From Devosia aquimaris (GTDB taxonomy: Bacteria > Pseudomonadota > Alphaproteobacteria > Rhizobiales > Devosiaceae): a stretch of 64,000 nucleotides of DNA. The stretch spans positions 885,426-949,425 of the forward strand of contig NZ_JAIEZN010000001.1 of assembly GCF_020169335.1 (NCBI RefSeq). Reading direction: 5' to 3'. The first letter of the stretch is position 1; every line of letters starts with the position of its first letter. A program made the translations under genes and the position numbers. This document shows, piece by piece, positions 47,294 through 55,926 of this stretch. Below the pieces are notes generated by a model. The model made no database searches. It was given only the letters and a program-made list of their open reading frames with translations, and was not told where the DNA came from.

Positions 47294-49699
47294 ATGACCT
47301 ATGAGTCGTCAGCGGCGCGCGATGCGCGGATTGATGTGTCGGCTGTCCTGGGCGCGGTCATTGCGCGCCTGCCAAGGATCATCATCGTCACATTGGTGCT
47401 GCTGGCGCTGGCCTTTGTGGCCATGATGTTCATGCCAAGGCTTTATGAATCCTCGGCGTCCATCCTCGTGGAGCCGCGCAGCAACGTCTATACGCGCTCG
47501 GCCAACGAGCAGGCGCCCACCACCAATGGCAATGAGACCGGCGTTGTGTCCAGCCAGATCGAGTTGATCAAGTCGCGTGACACCCTGCTCAAGGTGATCG
47601 ACCAGCTCGACCTGCGCTCGGTGCCCGAATTCAATGGCTCGGGCGGTGGCGGCTTCTCGCCCATTGGCGTGATTTCGAACCTGCTGGGCCGCAAGTCCAC
47701 GCCGGTCAGCATCGATGAGACCGTGCTCGATAATCTGCTGGGCCGGATGACCGTGATTCAGGAGCGCGACTCGCGCATTATTTCCGTGCTGGTCCGATCA
47801 CAGGATCCGCAACTTGCGGCCGATATCGCTAACGCCGTTGCCTATGCCCATGTGACCCGGCGCGCGCAGCTGTCAATCTCGGACACCGCGGAAGCCTCCG
47901 GTTGGCTGCTCGACGAGATTGGTCGTCTGCGTGTCTCGGTGAAAGAGGCCGAGACCGCCGTGGCCGACTACAAGGTCAAGAACGACCTGTTCACCGGCCC
48001 CAACAACACCAGCCTGATCGACCAGCAGCTGTCGACCATCGCCGGCCAGATCAATGCCGCCCAGGAGCGTCGCAACCAGGCTGCCTCGCGCGCCACGCTG
48101 ATCCGCGGCATGCTCGATCGTGGCCAGTCGATCGAGGGCGTTTCCGACGTCCGCGATTCCGCGGTGATCCAGAACCTGAGCGAAGAGAAGGCGCGCCTGC
48201 GCTCGGAAATGGCCCAGAAGGCGGCGACGCTGCTGCCCAGCCATCCCACCATGCGGGCCATCAATGCCCAGATCGCCGAGCTCGATGCCCAGATTGCCGC
48301 CGAAGGGCGTCGCGTTGCCGACGCCCTTGAGGCTGAGGCCCAGATCGAAGGTGATCTGGAGGCCTCGCTGAAGGCCGACCTGGCGCGCACCAAGACCTCC
48401 GCATCCACCGCCACCCAGGATGGGGTAACCCTCGACGGCCTGCAGCGCGAAGCCAAGGCGCAGCGCGACCTGCTGGAGGCCTATCTGCTGCGCTACAACG
48501 AAGCCTTCTCCAAGACGGAAGCCAATTCGGCGCTGCCCGACGTGCGGGTGGTCAGCGAAGCGGCGCCTTCGGTCGTGCCGGCGTCTCCCAAGACGCAGAT
48601 GATCCTGCTGGCGGTCGGTATCGTCGCGCTCGCCGGACAGGTGGGGCTGGTCGTCTTTGGCGAGCTCATCTCGGGCCGCGCCATCATTGCGGCTGCCGAA
48701 CCGCAGCGGAATCTCGACGAACTGGAATCCGAGCCGTTCTCGGTGGCCGAACTCGAACCGGAACAGCGCTGGGAAGAGCCTGTCGCGGTGGACGTCGAGG
48801 CTGAGGACCTGCCCGCAGTAGAAGCGGAAACCAGCTACCTCGCGCCTGTTGTCCCCGATGTTGAACTCGACCCCGAAATGGCGATCGAGCCCGAGGCGGC
48901 GGTTGACGAGGAAGCCGAGCCCGAACCCGAGTCGTATCGGATCGATGCCGACCCGATCATGGCCCGGCCCGAAAGCGCGGCGACGCCGGCGCGCGAATCG
49001 TCTGCCTTCATCAAGGCCCTGGCCAACGAGTTTGGCCGCCCGGCCGCGGCTGTCGACACCATTGTGCCGGCAGAGTCGCAGACTGTCGCCGCTGCGCCCG
49101 CAGAGCCGCGCACGGCCCCGCCGGCTGCAGCCGCGTCCCTGCCGAAGCTGACCGGGCTGATCTCCAAGGACGATCTGGCCTCCGACCTCATGCTGGGTCG
49201 CACCCATCTGGTCGTGCTGGCGGCGCATAATGCCAATGACGATTGCGAAGCACTGGCTGAAGAGCTGGTGGGCGATGCGCTCGGCCGTGGCCTCAGCGTG
49301 GCGCTGGTGGACGCCGGAAGCGCCCGGCCGAGCCAGGAGCTGGGCCTCACCGATCTCAGCACCGACGCCGCCAGCTTTGGCGATGTCGTCCACAAATCGG
49401 CCGACAACAGCTTTGCCGAGATTCCCTGGGGCAGGGGGCGCGCCATCGCGCGGCATTCGTCCAAGCCCTTCACCCTCATCGAGGCATTGGGCGACATCTA
49501 TGAGGTTGTCGTGCTCAAGACGGGCAAGGTTGGTCTCGCCTCGACGCTGCCGCTGTTTCAGGGTCTGGACGGGCGCATCGTGTTGATCGCTGGCCCCGAT
49601 GACGACCTGACCGCCGTCAGCGACACCCGCGAACAGCTTTATGACGCCGGTTTTGAGGCTGTCGAAATCGCTGCCCTCGACTCGCGCGTCGCGGCCTGA
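47294..49699 (+). CDS. Wzc-like polysaccharide chain-length/export protein with degenerate kinase domain
   Basis: This 801-residue inner-membrane protein belongs to the Wzz/GumC/Wzc family that controls polysaccharide export. There is a first membrane segment at about residues 30-52, the Wzz domain (LYESSASILVEPRSN), a long coiled-coil region (about 210-400), and a PxxP-like VPASPKTQMILLAVGIVALA segment at about 427-446. An acidic low-complexity linker (about 470-560) leads to a C-terminal BY-kinase-like domain (about 615-801). That domain lacks a Walker A (AAHNANDDCEAL) and has a changed Walker A' (ALVDAGSARP), with no tyrosine tail, so ATP-dependent kinase activity is unlikely. AGGGGG lies six bases before the start. 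Confidence 0.9.
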   Translation: MTYESSAARDARIDVSAVLGAVIARLPRIIIVTLVLLALAFVAMMFMPRLYESSASILVEPRSNVYTRSANEQAPTTNGNETGVVSSQIELIKSRDTLLKVIDQLDLRSVPEFNGSGGGGFSPIGVISNLLGRKSTPVSIDETVLDNLLGRMTVIQERDSRIISVLVRSQDPQLAADIANAVAYAHVTRRAQLSISDTAEASGWLLDEIGRLRVSVKEAETAVADYKVKNDLFTGPNNTSLIDQQLSTIAGQINAAQERRNQAASRATLIRGMLDRGQSIEGVSDVRDSAVIQNLSEEKARLRSEMAQKAATLLPSHPTMRAINAQIAELDAQIAAEGRRVADALEAEAQIEGDLEASLKADLARTKTSASTATQDGVTLDGLQREAKAQRDLLEAYLLRYNEAFSKTEANSALPDVRVVSEAAPSVVPASPKTQMILLAVGIVALAGQVGLVVFGELISGRAIIAAAEPQRNLDELESEPFSVAELEPEQRWEEPVAVDVEAEDLPAVEAETSYLAPVVPDVELDPEMAIEPEAAVDEEAEPEPESYRIDADPIMARPESAATPARESSAFIKALANEFGRPAAAVDTIVPAESQTVAAAPAEPRTAPPAAAASLPKLTGLISKDDLASDLMLGRTHLVVLAAHNANDDCEALAEELVGDALGRGLSVALVDAGSARPSQELGLTDLSTDAASFGDVVHKSADNSFAEIPWGRGRAIARHSSKPFTLIEALGDIYEVVVLKTGKVGLASTLPLFQGLDGRIVLIAGPDDDLTAVSDTREQLYDAGFEAVEIAALDSRVAA

Positions 49700-49706
49700 C
49701 CAGGCC

Positions 49707-50747
49707 ATGGCGATGAAATATGCCGTCATCCGGGCCATGTTCGAGGCCATGTGGCTGTCGCGGCTGCCCGCATTGTTGCGGGCGCTGTCGTCATCGCGGG
49801 GGGTGATCTTCACCCTCCACCGCGTGCTGCCCGAGGCGCCGGCTGCATTCTCGCCCAATGCCATCCTGCAGGTGCGGCCCGATTTCCTCGCCTATGTCAT
49901 CGAGCGCATGGGCGTGCTGGGAATTGACATCGTCAGCCTTGATGAGGCCATCGAGCGTCTGGCCGCACCGAAGCGCGGCCGGCCCTTCGTGGTGCTGACC
50001 TTCGACGACGCCTACAAGGACAATCTGGAGCATGCGCTGCCGATCCTGCGCGAGCATGCGGCGCCGTTCACCCTCTATGTGCCCACCGCCTACATCGATG
50101 GTGTGGGCGAGCTGTGGTGGCAGGCGATCGAGGACATCATCGCCCGCCAGCAGGCGATTGGCATCGAGAGCGGCGGCGACACTGAATATGTCGACACCCG
50201 CACGCTGCGTGAGAAGCACGAGGCCTTCAACCAGCTCTATTGGCAGATGCGCCGCATCCCCGAGACTGAGCGCATCGCGCTGCTGCATGGCTTTGCAGCA
50301 TCCTATGGCTATGACCTGGGCCAGCAGTGCCGCAGCCTGATCATGGACTGGACCGAGCTGGCAACTTTTGCCCGCGAGCCGCTCTGCACCATCGGTGCCC
50401 ACACGGTCAATCACTACGAACTGGCCAAGCTGCCGATCGACCAGGCGCGCAGCGAGATCGAACAGTCGGCTGACATCCTGCTTGCCCAGTTCGGCAAGCG
50501 GCCGCAGCATCTGTCCTACCCGCTGGGTGGTCCGCTATCGGCGGGCGAACGTGAGTTCGGCCTGGCGCGGGAACTGGGCTTTGTCTCGGCGGTCACGACA
50601 CGGCCGGGCGGACTCTATCCGCACCACACCAACGCGCTGCATGCCCTGCCGCGCATTTCGCTCAACGGTTACTTTCAGTCGCGCCGCTATGTCGATGTTT
50701 TTGCAAGTGGAGCGATCTTCTCGCTCATGGGCCGCATCACCGGCTAG
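49707..50747 (+). CDS. Polysaccharide deacetylase (NodB domain)
   Basis: This protein of about 346 residues is a carbohydrate esterase family 4 enzyme that removes N- or O-acetyl groups from polysaccharides. The catalytic base lies in VVLTFDDAYKDN near residue 93, and the metal histidines in GAHTVNHYEL near 232. QHLSYPLGGPLSAGEREFGL continues the NodB barrel. No clear signal peptide is seen, so it may act in the cytosol or be anchored by its hydrophobic N-terminus. It starts at 49707, eight bases after the Wzc-like stop; ATG 49713 is an alternative. Its 3' end overlaps the convergent small membrane gene by four bases. Confidence 0.88.
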   Translation: MAMKYAVIRAMFEAMWLSRLPALLRALSSSRGVIFTLHRVLPEAPAAFSPNAILQVRPDFLAYVIERMGVLGIDIVSLDEAIERLAAPKRGRPFVVLTFDDAYKDNLEHALPILREHAAPFTLYVPTAYIDGVGELWWQAIEDIIARQQAIGIESGGDTEYVDTRTLREKHEAFNQLYWQMRRIPETERIALLHGFAASYGYDLGQQCRSLIMDWTELATFAREPLCTIGAHTVNHYELAKLPIDQARSEIEQSADILLAQFGKRPQHLSYPLGGPLSAGEREFGLARELGFVSAVTTRPGGLYPHHTNALHALPRISLNGYFQSRRYVDVFASGAIFSLMGRITG

Positions 50748-51037
50748 CCGCGGCCCAGAAAGCTGGTGGCGATGAAGATGGCATAGGCAGCGCCGCCCGC
50801 CACGGCCAGGCTGTTGGCCCATTGCGGCGGCAGCGGCGTGCTGCGCGCCATGGCCAGGGCCGCCAAGGCGAGCAGCAACCAGCACAGGCTGTGGAACCAA
50901 CGCAGCACCCACCAGCGCAGGCCCGCGGCGTCTCCGGCGGTGTCGATCACCACATAGATAACCGCGATGGCCAGGGCCAGCAGCGCCAGCACGGACCAGG
51001 GCACGCCCCAGATGCGCTCGGCAAACAGCCTAGTCAC
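50744..51037 (-). CDS. Small membrane protein of unknown function
   Basis: This 97-residue protein has three likely membrane segments: VPWSVLALLALAIAVIYVVI, WFHSLCWLLLALAALAMA and SLAVAGGAAYAIFIATSFLG. I do not recognise a family. It starts with GTG at 51035-51037, overlapping the end of the DUF2842 gene by eight bases, so the two are probably co-translated. Its 3' end overlaps the NodB gene on the other strand. The function is unknown. Confidence 0.6.
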   Translation of the reverse strand: MTRLFAERIWGVPWSVLALLALAIAVIYVVIDTAGDAAGLRWWVLRWFHSLCWLLLALAALAMARSTPLPPQWANSLAVAGGAAYAIFIATSFLGRG

Positions 51038-51248
51038 CTTGCGGCCCGTCCGGTCGTGCCATCCAGCGGATGATCAGCATGGCCGGATAGAGCCACCCCA
51101 TGCCGGCAACAATGAAATAGGGCATCAGTACCCAGATCGGCAGGCCGGGCGGAAAGGCCAGGTAGACCGAGGTGAAGATCGAGAGCCAGGCGACGATGGA
51201 CCCCAGGATGAGGAACACGCCGATCAACTTGCGGTTACGCTGAGTCAT
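51030..51248 (-). CDS. DUF2842-type small membrane protein
   Basis: This 72-residue protein opens MTQRNRKLIGVFLILGSIVA and has two membrane segments, ending with WLYPAMLIIRWMARP. The RxRKLIG start and size fit the alphaproteobacterial DUF2842 family, whose function is not known. Start: ATG at 51246-51248; an ATG nine bases upstream is possible. A much longer frame on this strand runs antisense through ctaA and is rejected. It is divergent from ctaA. Confidence 0.7.
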   Translation of the reverse strand: MTQRNRKLIGVFLILGSIVAWLSIFTSVYLAFPPGLPIWVLMPYFIVAGMGWLYPAMLIIRWMARPDGPQGD

Positions 51249-51326
51249 GTGCGGCATCGCGGCTATTGCGGGACAGGTTATTGCGGCATACCACTCCGGC
51301 TCGCCCTCCGACACCGGGAAAATGCC

Positions 51327-52400
51327 GTGACCGCCGTTCACAATGCCGCACTGAGCCAGACCCAATATGCCAGCGACCGGCTGCGTCCGGTGCGCATCTG
51401 GCTCTATGCCATGGCCGCCTTTGTGCTGGTGATGGTGGTGGTGGGCGGCATTACACGGCTCACCGAATCTGGCCTCTCGATCACCAGCTGGAAGCCGATT
51501 TCCGGCATTATCCCGCCGCTGAACGATGCCGACTGGGCCGCCGAGTTCGATGCCTACAAGCAGATCCCGCAATACCAGGTGAACAACAGCTGGATGAGCG
51601 TGGACGACTTCAAGGTCATCTTCTTCTGGGAATATATCCACCGCCTGCTCGGGCGCCTGCTGGGTGTGGTCTTTATCGTGCCGTTCCTCGTGTTCCTGGC
51701 GCAGAAGCGCTTCACGCCGCGTCTGGCCATGCCGCTGTTCGGCCTGTTCCTGCTGGGTGGTTTCCAGGGCCTGCTGGGCTGGTGGATGGTCTCCTCGGGC
51801 CTGAGCGAGCTGACCTCGGTGTCGCAATATCGCCTGGCTGCGCATTTGACGGCCGCCTCGCTGCTCTTCATCGCGCTGATCTATGTGCCGCGTTCGCTTG
51901 AGCCGGGCAGGGTGGCTGACCCGGCCGCGGGCAACAATATCGGCTGGGCCGGGCTGTTGCTGGTGCTGATCGTGCTGCAGATCGCGGCGGGGGCCTTTGT
52001 TGCCGGCCTCGACGCCGGCATGGGCTACAACACCTGGCCGCTGATGGACGGTGCTCTGGTGCCCGAGGGCTTGGGCGTGATGCAGCCCTGGTGGAAGAAC
52101 CTGTTCGAGAATGCACTGACGGTGCAGTTCATTCACCGCACCATAGCCTATGTCATTGTTGCCTATGTTGCCGTGATGGTCTGGCAGCAGCGCAGCGCCG
52201 GCGGCTATTCGGGCGTGCACGGCTGGCTGCCGCGCCTGGCCTTCCTGGTCCTGCTGCAGGTGGTGCTGGGCATCGGTACGCTCCTGATGCATGTTCCCAT
52301 CTCTCTTGCCGTGGGCCATCAGGCGCTGGCTTTCATGCTGGCGGGTGTAACGGTGGCCTATCTGGCCGACCTGCGCCGCGCCGCCCGTATCGGCGACTGA
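51327..52400 (+). CDS. ctaA: Heme A synthase (CtaA/COX15, type 2)
   Basis: This 357-residue membrane protein with eight segments converts heme O to heme A for cytochrome c oxidase. The family's histidines and blocks are visible: VGGITRLTESGLSITSWKPI near 33, FWEYIHRLLGRLLGV near 88, QYRLAAHLTAASLLF near 165, FIHRTIAYVIV near 270 and VGHQALAFMLAGV near 330. The length fits alphaproteobacterial type 2 CtaA. I chose GTG at 51327 with GGGAA eight bases upstream; the longer frame upstream covers the divergent DUF2842 gene. Confidence 0.94.
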   Translation: MTAVHNAALSQTQYASDRLRPVRIWLYAMAAFVLVMVVVGGITRLTESGLSITSWKPISGIIPPLNDADWAAEFDAYKQIPQYQVNNSWMSVDDFKVIFFWEYIHRLLGRLLGVVFIVPFLVFLAQKRFTPRLAMPLFGLFLLGGFQGLLGWWMVSSGLSELTSVSQYRLAAHLTAASLLFIALIYVPRSLEPGRVADPAAGNNIGWAGLLLVLIVLQIAAGAFVAGLDAGMGYNTWPLMDGALVPEGLGVMQPWWKNLFENALTVQFIHRTIAYVIVAYVAVMVWQQRSAGGYSGVHGWLPRLAFLVLLQVVLGIGTLLMHVPISLAVGHQALAFMLAGVTVAYLADLRRAARIGD

Positions 52401-52473
52401 AACAGGGCGCAATGTGCGGTAGTATAATACCGCGCTTGTAACGCCTTGATTTTATTGATGAAAATCTAGGCTC

Positions 52474-52502
52474 TTGACGGGGCGGGGATTCCCCCCTACA
52501 CG
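52474..52502 (+). promoter_or_regulatory. Candidate rplM-rpsI promoter
   Basis: TTGACG (52474-52479) and TACACG (52497-52502) stand 17 bases apart, about 65 bases before rplM. The spacer holds a G-run facing a C-run (GGGG...CCCCCC). The 169-base ctaA-rplM gap is otherwise AT-rich in its first half and has no other feature I can support. Confidence 0.4.
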
Positions 52503-52569
52503 AGCCGCCGAACACGCCGTTTTCGCCTGTGCGAAGGCTGGCAACCCCAAGAATCTAGGGAATTCAAGC

Positions 52570-53034
52570 ATGAGCACTTACTCGGCAAAACCGAGCGAGA
52601 TCGAAAAGAAGTGGATCCTGATCGACGCCGAAGGCCTCGTCGTGGGTCGCGTTGCTTCGATCATCGCTTCGCGTCTGCGCGGCAAGCATAAGCCGACCTT
52701 CACCCCCCACATGGACATGGGCGACAACATCGTTGTCATCAATGCCGACAAGGTGAAGCTGACCGGTCGCAAGCTGGACCAGCACAAGTTCTACTGGCAC
52801 ACCGGTTTCCCCGGCGGCATCAAGGACCGTTCGGCCCGCGAAATCCTGGAAGGCCGTTTCCCCGAGCGCGTTCTCGAGAACGCCGTGCGTCGCATGATGC
52901 CGGGCGGCCCGCTGACCCGTGCTCAGCTCAAGAACCTCCGCGTCTATCCCGGCGCCGAGCATCCCCATGAAGCGCAGAACCCGGCCAAGCTGGATGTCGC
53001 TGCGATGAACACCAAGAATGCGCGGGTGAAGTAA
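52570..53034 (+). CDS. rplM: 50S ribosomal protein L13
   Basis: This 154-residue ribosomal protein shows the L13 core: [20 protein letters not shown] near the N-terminus, [18 protein letters not shown] near 54, [17 protein letters not shown] near 75, and [20 protein letters not shown] near 105. It is assembled early into the large subunit. The ATG at 52570 gives the normal length; the in-frame extension to 52474 overlaps the promoter. rpsI follows after one base, the usual operon. Confidence 0.98.
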   Translation: MSTYSAKPSEIEKKWILIDAEGLVVGRVASIIASRLRGKHKPTFTPHMDMGDNIVVINADKVKLTGRKLDQHKFYWHTGFPGGIKDRSAREILEGRFPERVLENAVRRMMPGGPLTRAQLKNLRVYPGAEHPHEAQNPAKLDVAAMNTKNARVK

Positions 53035-53035
53035 T

Positions 53036-53521
53036 ATGGCCGAAACCATCAACTCCCTCGAAGATCTGGGCACCTCGACTGCCGCTTCGGCTGCGGTCAA
53101 CACCGCGCCCGTCCATGTGCAGAAGCTCGACGCCCAGGGCCGCGCCTATGCCACCGGCAAGCGCAAGAACGCCGTTGCACGCGTCTGGATCAAGCCGGGC
53201 AAGGGCAAGGTGACCATCAATGGTCGCGAGTTCGCCACCTATTTCGCCCGTCCCGTTCTGCAGCTGATCGTCAAGCAGCCGATCGTGGCCACCGAGCGCA
53301 CTGACCAGTACGACGTCGTCGTCACGGTCGCCGGCGGCGGCCTCAGCGGCCAGGCCGGTGCTGTGCGTCACGGCATCTCCAAGGCGCTGAACTATTTCGA
53401 GCCGGCCCTCCGCCCGGTTCTCAAGAAGGGTGGTTTCCTCACCCGCGACAGCCGCGTCGTCGAGCGCAAGAAGTACGGCAAGGCGAAGGCCCGTCGTTCG
53501 TTCCAGTTCTCCAAGCGCTAA
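53036..53521 (+). CDS. rpsI: 30S ribosomal protein S9
   Basis: This 161-residue protein has an N-terminal extension of about 35 residues (acidic and Ala-rich, common in alphaproteobacteria). The S9 core follows: [20 protein letters not shown], then [20 protein letters not shown] and the basic tail ending FQFSKR, whose last Arg touches P-site tRNA. It is one base from rplM and is followed by a strong terminator. Confidence 0.98.
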   Translation: MAETINSLEDLGTSTAASAAVNTAPVHVQKLDAQGRAYATGKRKNAVARVWIKPGKGKVTINGREFATYFARPVLQLIVKQPIVATERTDQYDVVVTVAGGGLSGQAGAVRHGISKALNYFEPALRPVLKKGGFLTRDSRVVERKKYGKAKARRSFQFSKR

Positions 53522-53541
53522 GCTGGCAGACCAAATTATGC

Positions 53542-53570
53542 AAAGGGCCGGGAAACCGGCCCTTTTCTTT
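53542..53570 (+). terminator. Rho-independent terminator of rplM-rpsI
   Basis: AAAGGGCCGG and CCGGCCCTTT form a perfect ten-base stem with a GAAA tetraloop, followed by TTTTCTTT. It lies 20 bases after the rpsI stop. Confidence 0.92.
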
Positions 53571-53596
53571 GGCACTTTCTTTTCGCAGCGGGCGCA

Positions 53597-54277
53597 ATGC
53601 CCCCTCGCATTGTTGTCCAGGCACCCTATCTAGCCAGCATGCAGAACCTGGTCACCCGCTTCCACATGCTCCTGTTCTCGGTGACCATCGCCATCACCGC
53701 TGTGGCGCTGCTGCGCGTGCCCGCCGATTTCGTCTATCCCGCCCATTGGAGCGGCAGCACGGTCGACTGGTCCTGGTCGCGCAACATGGCCCTCTCGGTC
53801 GGGCCGCTGCTCGACCTGATGCTGATGGCGCTGTTCTTTGCCGTCGGCCGGGCGCTGACCCGCAACCACTATGCCAAAAGCCAGCATATCCTTGATCCGG
53901 CGCTGAGCGCTGTGCTGGCCCTGGTCGCCGCTTGCCAGATGGGGCTGTTGCTCACCGGCGTCGGCTCGGACGTCGATCTTATCCGCATTATCGGCTTTGG
54001 CTTTGGCGCGGCGCTCATGCCGTTGGCCCTGGTCATCTTCGAGGCCGAGCGCCACACCTACGCTGGCCTCCGCGCCCCCTGGCCGATCGCCTCCGACCGG
54101 GCGTGGCGCTGGGTGCATCGGCTCACCGGCATAGGCTTCGGGCTTGGCGGCATCGGCGTCCTCGTGCTGGCCTGGCTCGATTCTGGGCCGGGCCCATTGG
54201 TCCTGGCTTTCGCCGCGGCATTATCCCTGCCGGTGGTCGTTGGTGGGCTCGCCACGCTTGCCCTGCGCGGCACCTGA
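53597..54277 (+). CDS. SdpI/DUF1648-like membrane protein
   Basis: This protein of up to 226 residues has about six membrane segments. The segment LLRVPADFVYPAHWSGSTVD with following WSRNMALSVGPLLDLMLMAL resembles the DUF1648/SdpI pattern (P...P.HW, then a long helix). SdpI is an immunity protein in Bacillus, but most homologues have no known role. Start: ATG at 53597, or the ATG at 53639 (MQNLVTRFHML), which begins just before the first membrane segment; neither has a strong ribosome-binding site. Neighbours give no functional hint. Confidence 0.55.
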   Translation: MPPRIVVQAPYLASMQNLVTRFHMLLFSVTIAITAVALLRVPADFVYPAHWSGSTVDWSWSRNMALSVGPLLDLMLMALFFAVGRALTRNHYAKSQHILDPALSAVLALVAACQMGLLLTGVGSDVDLIRIIGFGFGAALMPLALVIFEAERHTYAGLRAPWPIASDRAWRWVHRLTGIGFGLGGIGVLVLAWLDSGPGPLVLAFAAALSLPVVVGGLATLALRGT

Positions 54278-54450
54278 CTCAACAGTATCGCCATTGCCCG
54301 GAAACTCTTGGCGTCGATACGAATTTTCGCTCCGGGCTGTGGATACGGAAAACGGTTTGCAGCAGTTCGAGCGGAATAGGCGTAAGGTCTGCTCAATTGC
54401 GATGCATAGCGCCTAATTGTTGTGCGCTCGCTTCATTCATGCAGGTCAAT

Positions 54451-55821
54451 ATGTCTCCTACATCCGTTTCCGCTCGAGCGCCGCGGGCCCCCAAGCCGCT
54501 CTACCGCCAGTTCGGCGCACAGGTCCTCGTCGCCATGGTCATTGGCCTGGCTCTGGGCTACGTCGCCCGCCAGATGGGCCCGGGCGCCGCCGGCAATGCC
54601 AATTGGCTGGTCCAGACCCTCGCCACCATCGGTTCGACGTTCGTGTCCCTGTTGCGCGCGCTGGTGCCGGTCCTGGTCTTCACCGCCATCGTGGCGTCGA
54701 TCGCCAATCTGCGTGAGCTCAACAACGCCGCCAAGCTGGTCTGGCAGACCCTGTTGTGGTTCGCCATCACCGCACTGATCGCCGTTTTCATCGGCATTGC
54801 CCTGGGCCTGATCATCCAGCCGGGCCTCAACACCGCCGTCGCCGCCGAAGCCGCCCGGGCGCCAGCCTCTTCCGGTTCCTGGCTCGATTTCCTCAAGGGC
54901 CTGGTCCCGTCCAACATCCTGGGTCTGCAGGCCTCCACACGCGTCACCGATAGCGGCGCGACCACGAGCCTCAACTTCAACGTGCTGCAGATCCTGGTGG
55001 TCTCCATCGTGGTCGGAATCGCGGCCCTCAAGGTCGGCGCCGCGGCCGATCCCTTCCTGGCGTTCAACCGCTCCTTCCTCAAGATCGTCCACAAGATCCT
55101 GTGGTGGGTCATCCGGCTGACGCCAATCGGCACCATTGGCCTGCTGGGCAATGCCGTGGCCGTCTATGGCTGGGACGCGTTGGCACAACTGGGTTGGTAC
55201 TCGGCGGCCATCTATATCGGTCTCGCCCTGGTGCTGTTTGTGGTCTATCCGGTGCTGCTGCAGGCCCATGGTCTCAACCCGCTCCGCTACTTCCAGAGCG
55301 CCTGGCCCGCCATCCAGCTCGCCTTCGTGTCGCGCTCTTCGATTGGAACGCTCCCTGTGACCGAGCGCATCACCGAGCAGAACCTGGGTGTTCCGCGTGA
55401 ATATGCCGCCTTTGCCGTGCCGCTCGGCGCCACGACGAAGATGGATGGCTGCGCCGCCATCTATCCGGCGATCTCGGCCATTTTCGTGGCCCAGTTCTTC
55501 GGCATCCAGCTTGGCCTCCAGGAATATCTGCTGATCGTGTTCGTATCGGTCATCGGCTCTGCGGCGACAGCCGGTCTGACCGGCGCCACCGTCATGCTGA
55601 CGCTGACCCTGTCGACGCTTGGCCTGCCGCTCGAAGGCGTCGGCCTGCTGCTGGCGGTCGATCCGATCCTCGACATGGGCCGCACCGCGGTCAACGTCGC
55701 CGGCCAGGCGCTGGTGCCCACCATCGTCGCCAAGCGCCAGGGCATTCTCGACGAGGCGACCTATGCCCGCGGCGAGAGCATCGAAGCGCTGGACGCCGCC
55801 GACGCCGTTCCGGCCCAGTAA
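54451..55821 (+). CDS. Dicarboxylate/amino acid:cation symporter (DAACS family)
   Basis: This 456-residue transporter belongs to the glutamate/dicarboxylate symporter fold. The re-entrant loop serines and blocks are visible: AFVSRSSIGTLPVTERITEQ near 292, PLGATTKMDGCAAIYPAISA near 326 (canonical NMDG is KMDG here) and DPILDMGRTAVNVAGQ near 408. The first Asn of the NMDG cation-binding motif is replaced by Lys, which may change coupling. The ATG at 54451 has AGGT four bases upstream; 54439 is an alternative. A terminator follows. The substrate could be a C4-dicarboxylate or a neutral amino acid. Confidence 0.87.
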   Translation: MSPTSVSARAPRAPKPLYRQFGAQVLVAMVIGLALGYVARQMGPGAAGNANWLVQTLATIGSTFVSLLRALVPVLVFTAIVASIANLRELNNAAKLVWQTLLWFAITALIAVFIGIALGLIIQPGLNTAVAAEAARAPASSGSWLDFLKGLVPSNILGLQASTRVTDSGATTSLNFNVLQILVVSIVVGIAALKVGAAADPFLAFNRSFLKIVHKILWWVIRLTPIGTIGLLGNAVAVYGWDALAQLGWYSAAIYIGLALVLFVVYPVLLQAHGLNPLRYFQSAWPAIQLAFVSRSSIGTLPVTERITEQNLGVPREYAAFAVPLGATTKMDGCAAIYPAISAIFVAQFFGIQLGLQEYLLIVFVSVIGSAATAGLTGATVMLTLTLSTLGLPLEGVGLLLAVDPILDMGRTAVNVAGQALVPTIVAKRQGILDEATYARGESIEALDAADAVPAQ

Positions 55822-55846
55822 GGGCAGGGTCCATCGCAGAAAAACC

Positions 55847-55874
55847 AAGGGGAGGCGCAAGCCTCCCCTTTCTT
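55847..55874 (+). terminator. Rho-independent terminator of the symporter gene
   Basis: AAGGGGAGGC and GCCTCCCCTT form a perfect ten-base stem with a GCAA loop, followed by TTCTT. It lies 25 bases after the symporter stop. Confidence 0.88.
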
Positions 55875-55926
55875 GCATTCTGTCCGGGCCAAAGTCGCCC
55901 AGGGCGTAGTGGCCTTATAGGCTGGC

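Noticed and set aside
47873-49864. 663-codon minus-strand frame
   Set aside because: Antisense to the Wzc-like gene; its composition is Gly/Arg/His-rich without a fold pattern.
51249-52412. Long minus-strand frame upstream of the DUF2842 gene
   Set aside because: It is antisense to ctaA, rich in His/Gln/Arg with no domain pattern, as expected of a GC-rich shadow.
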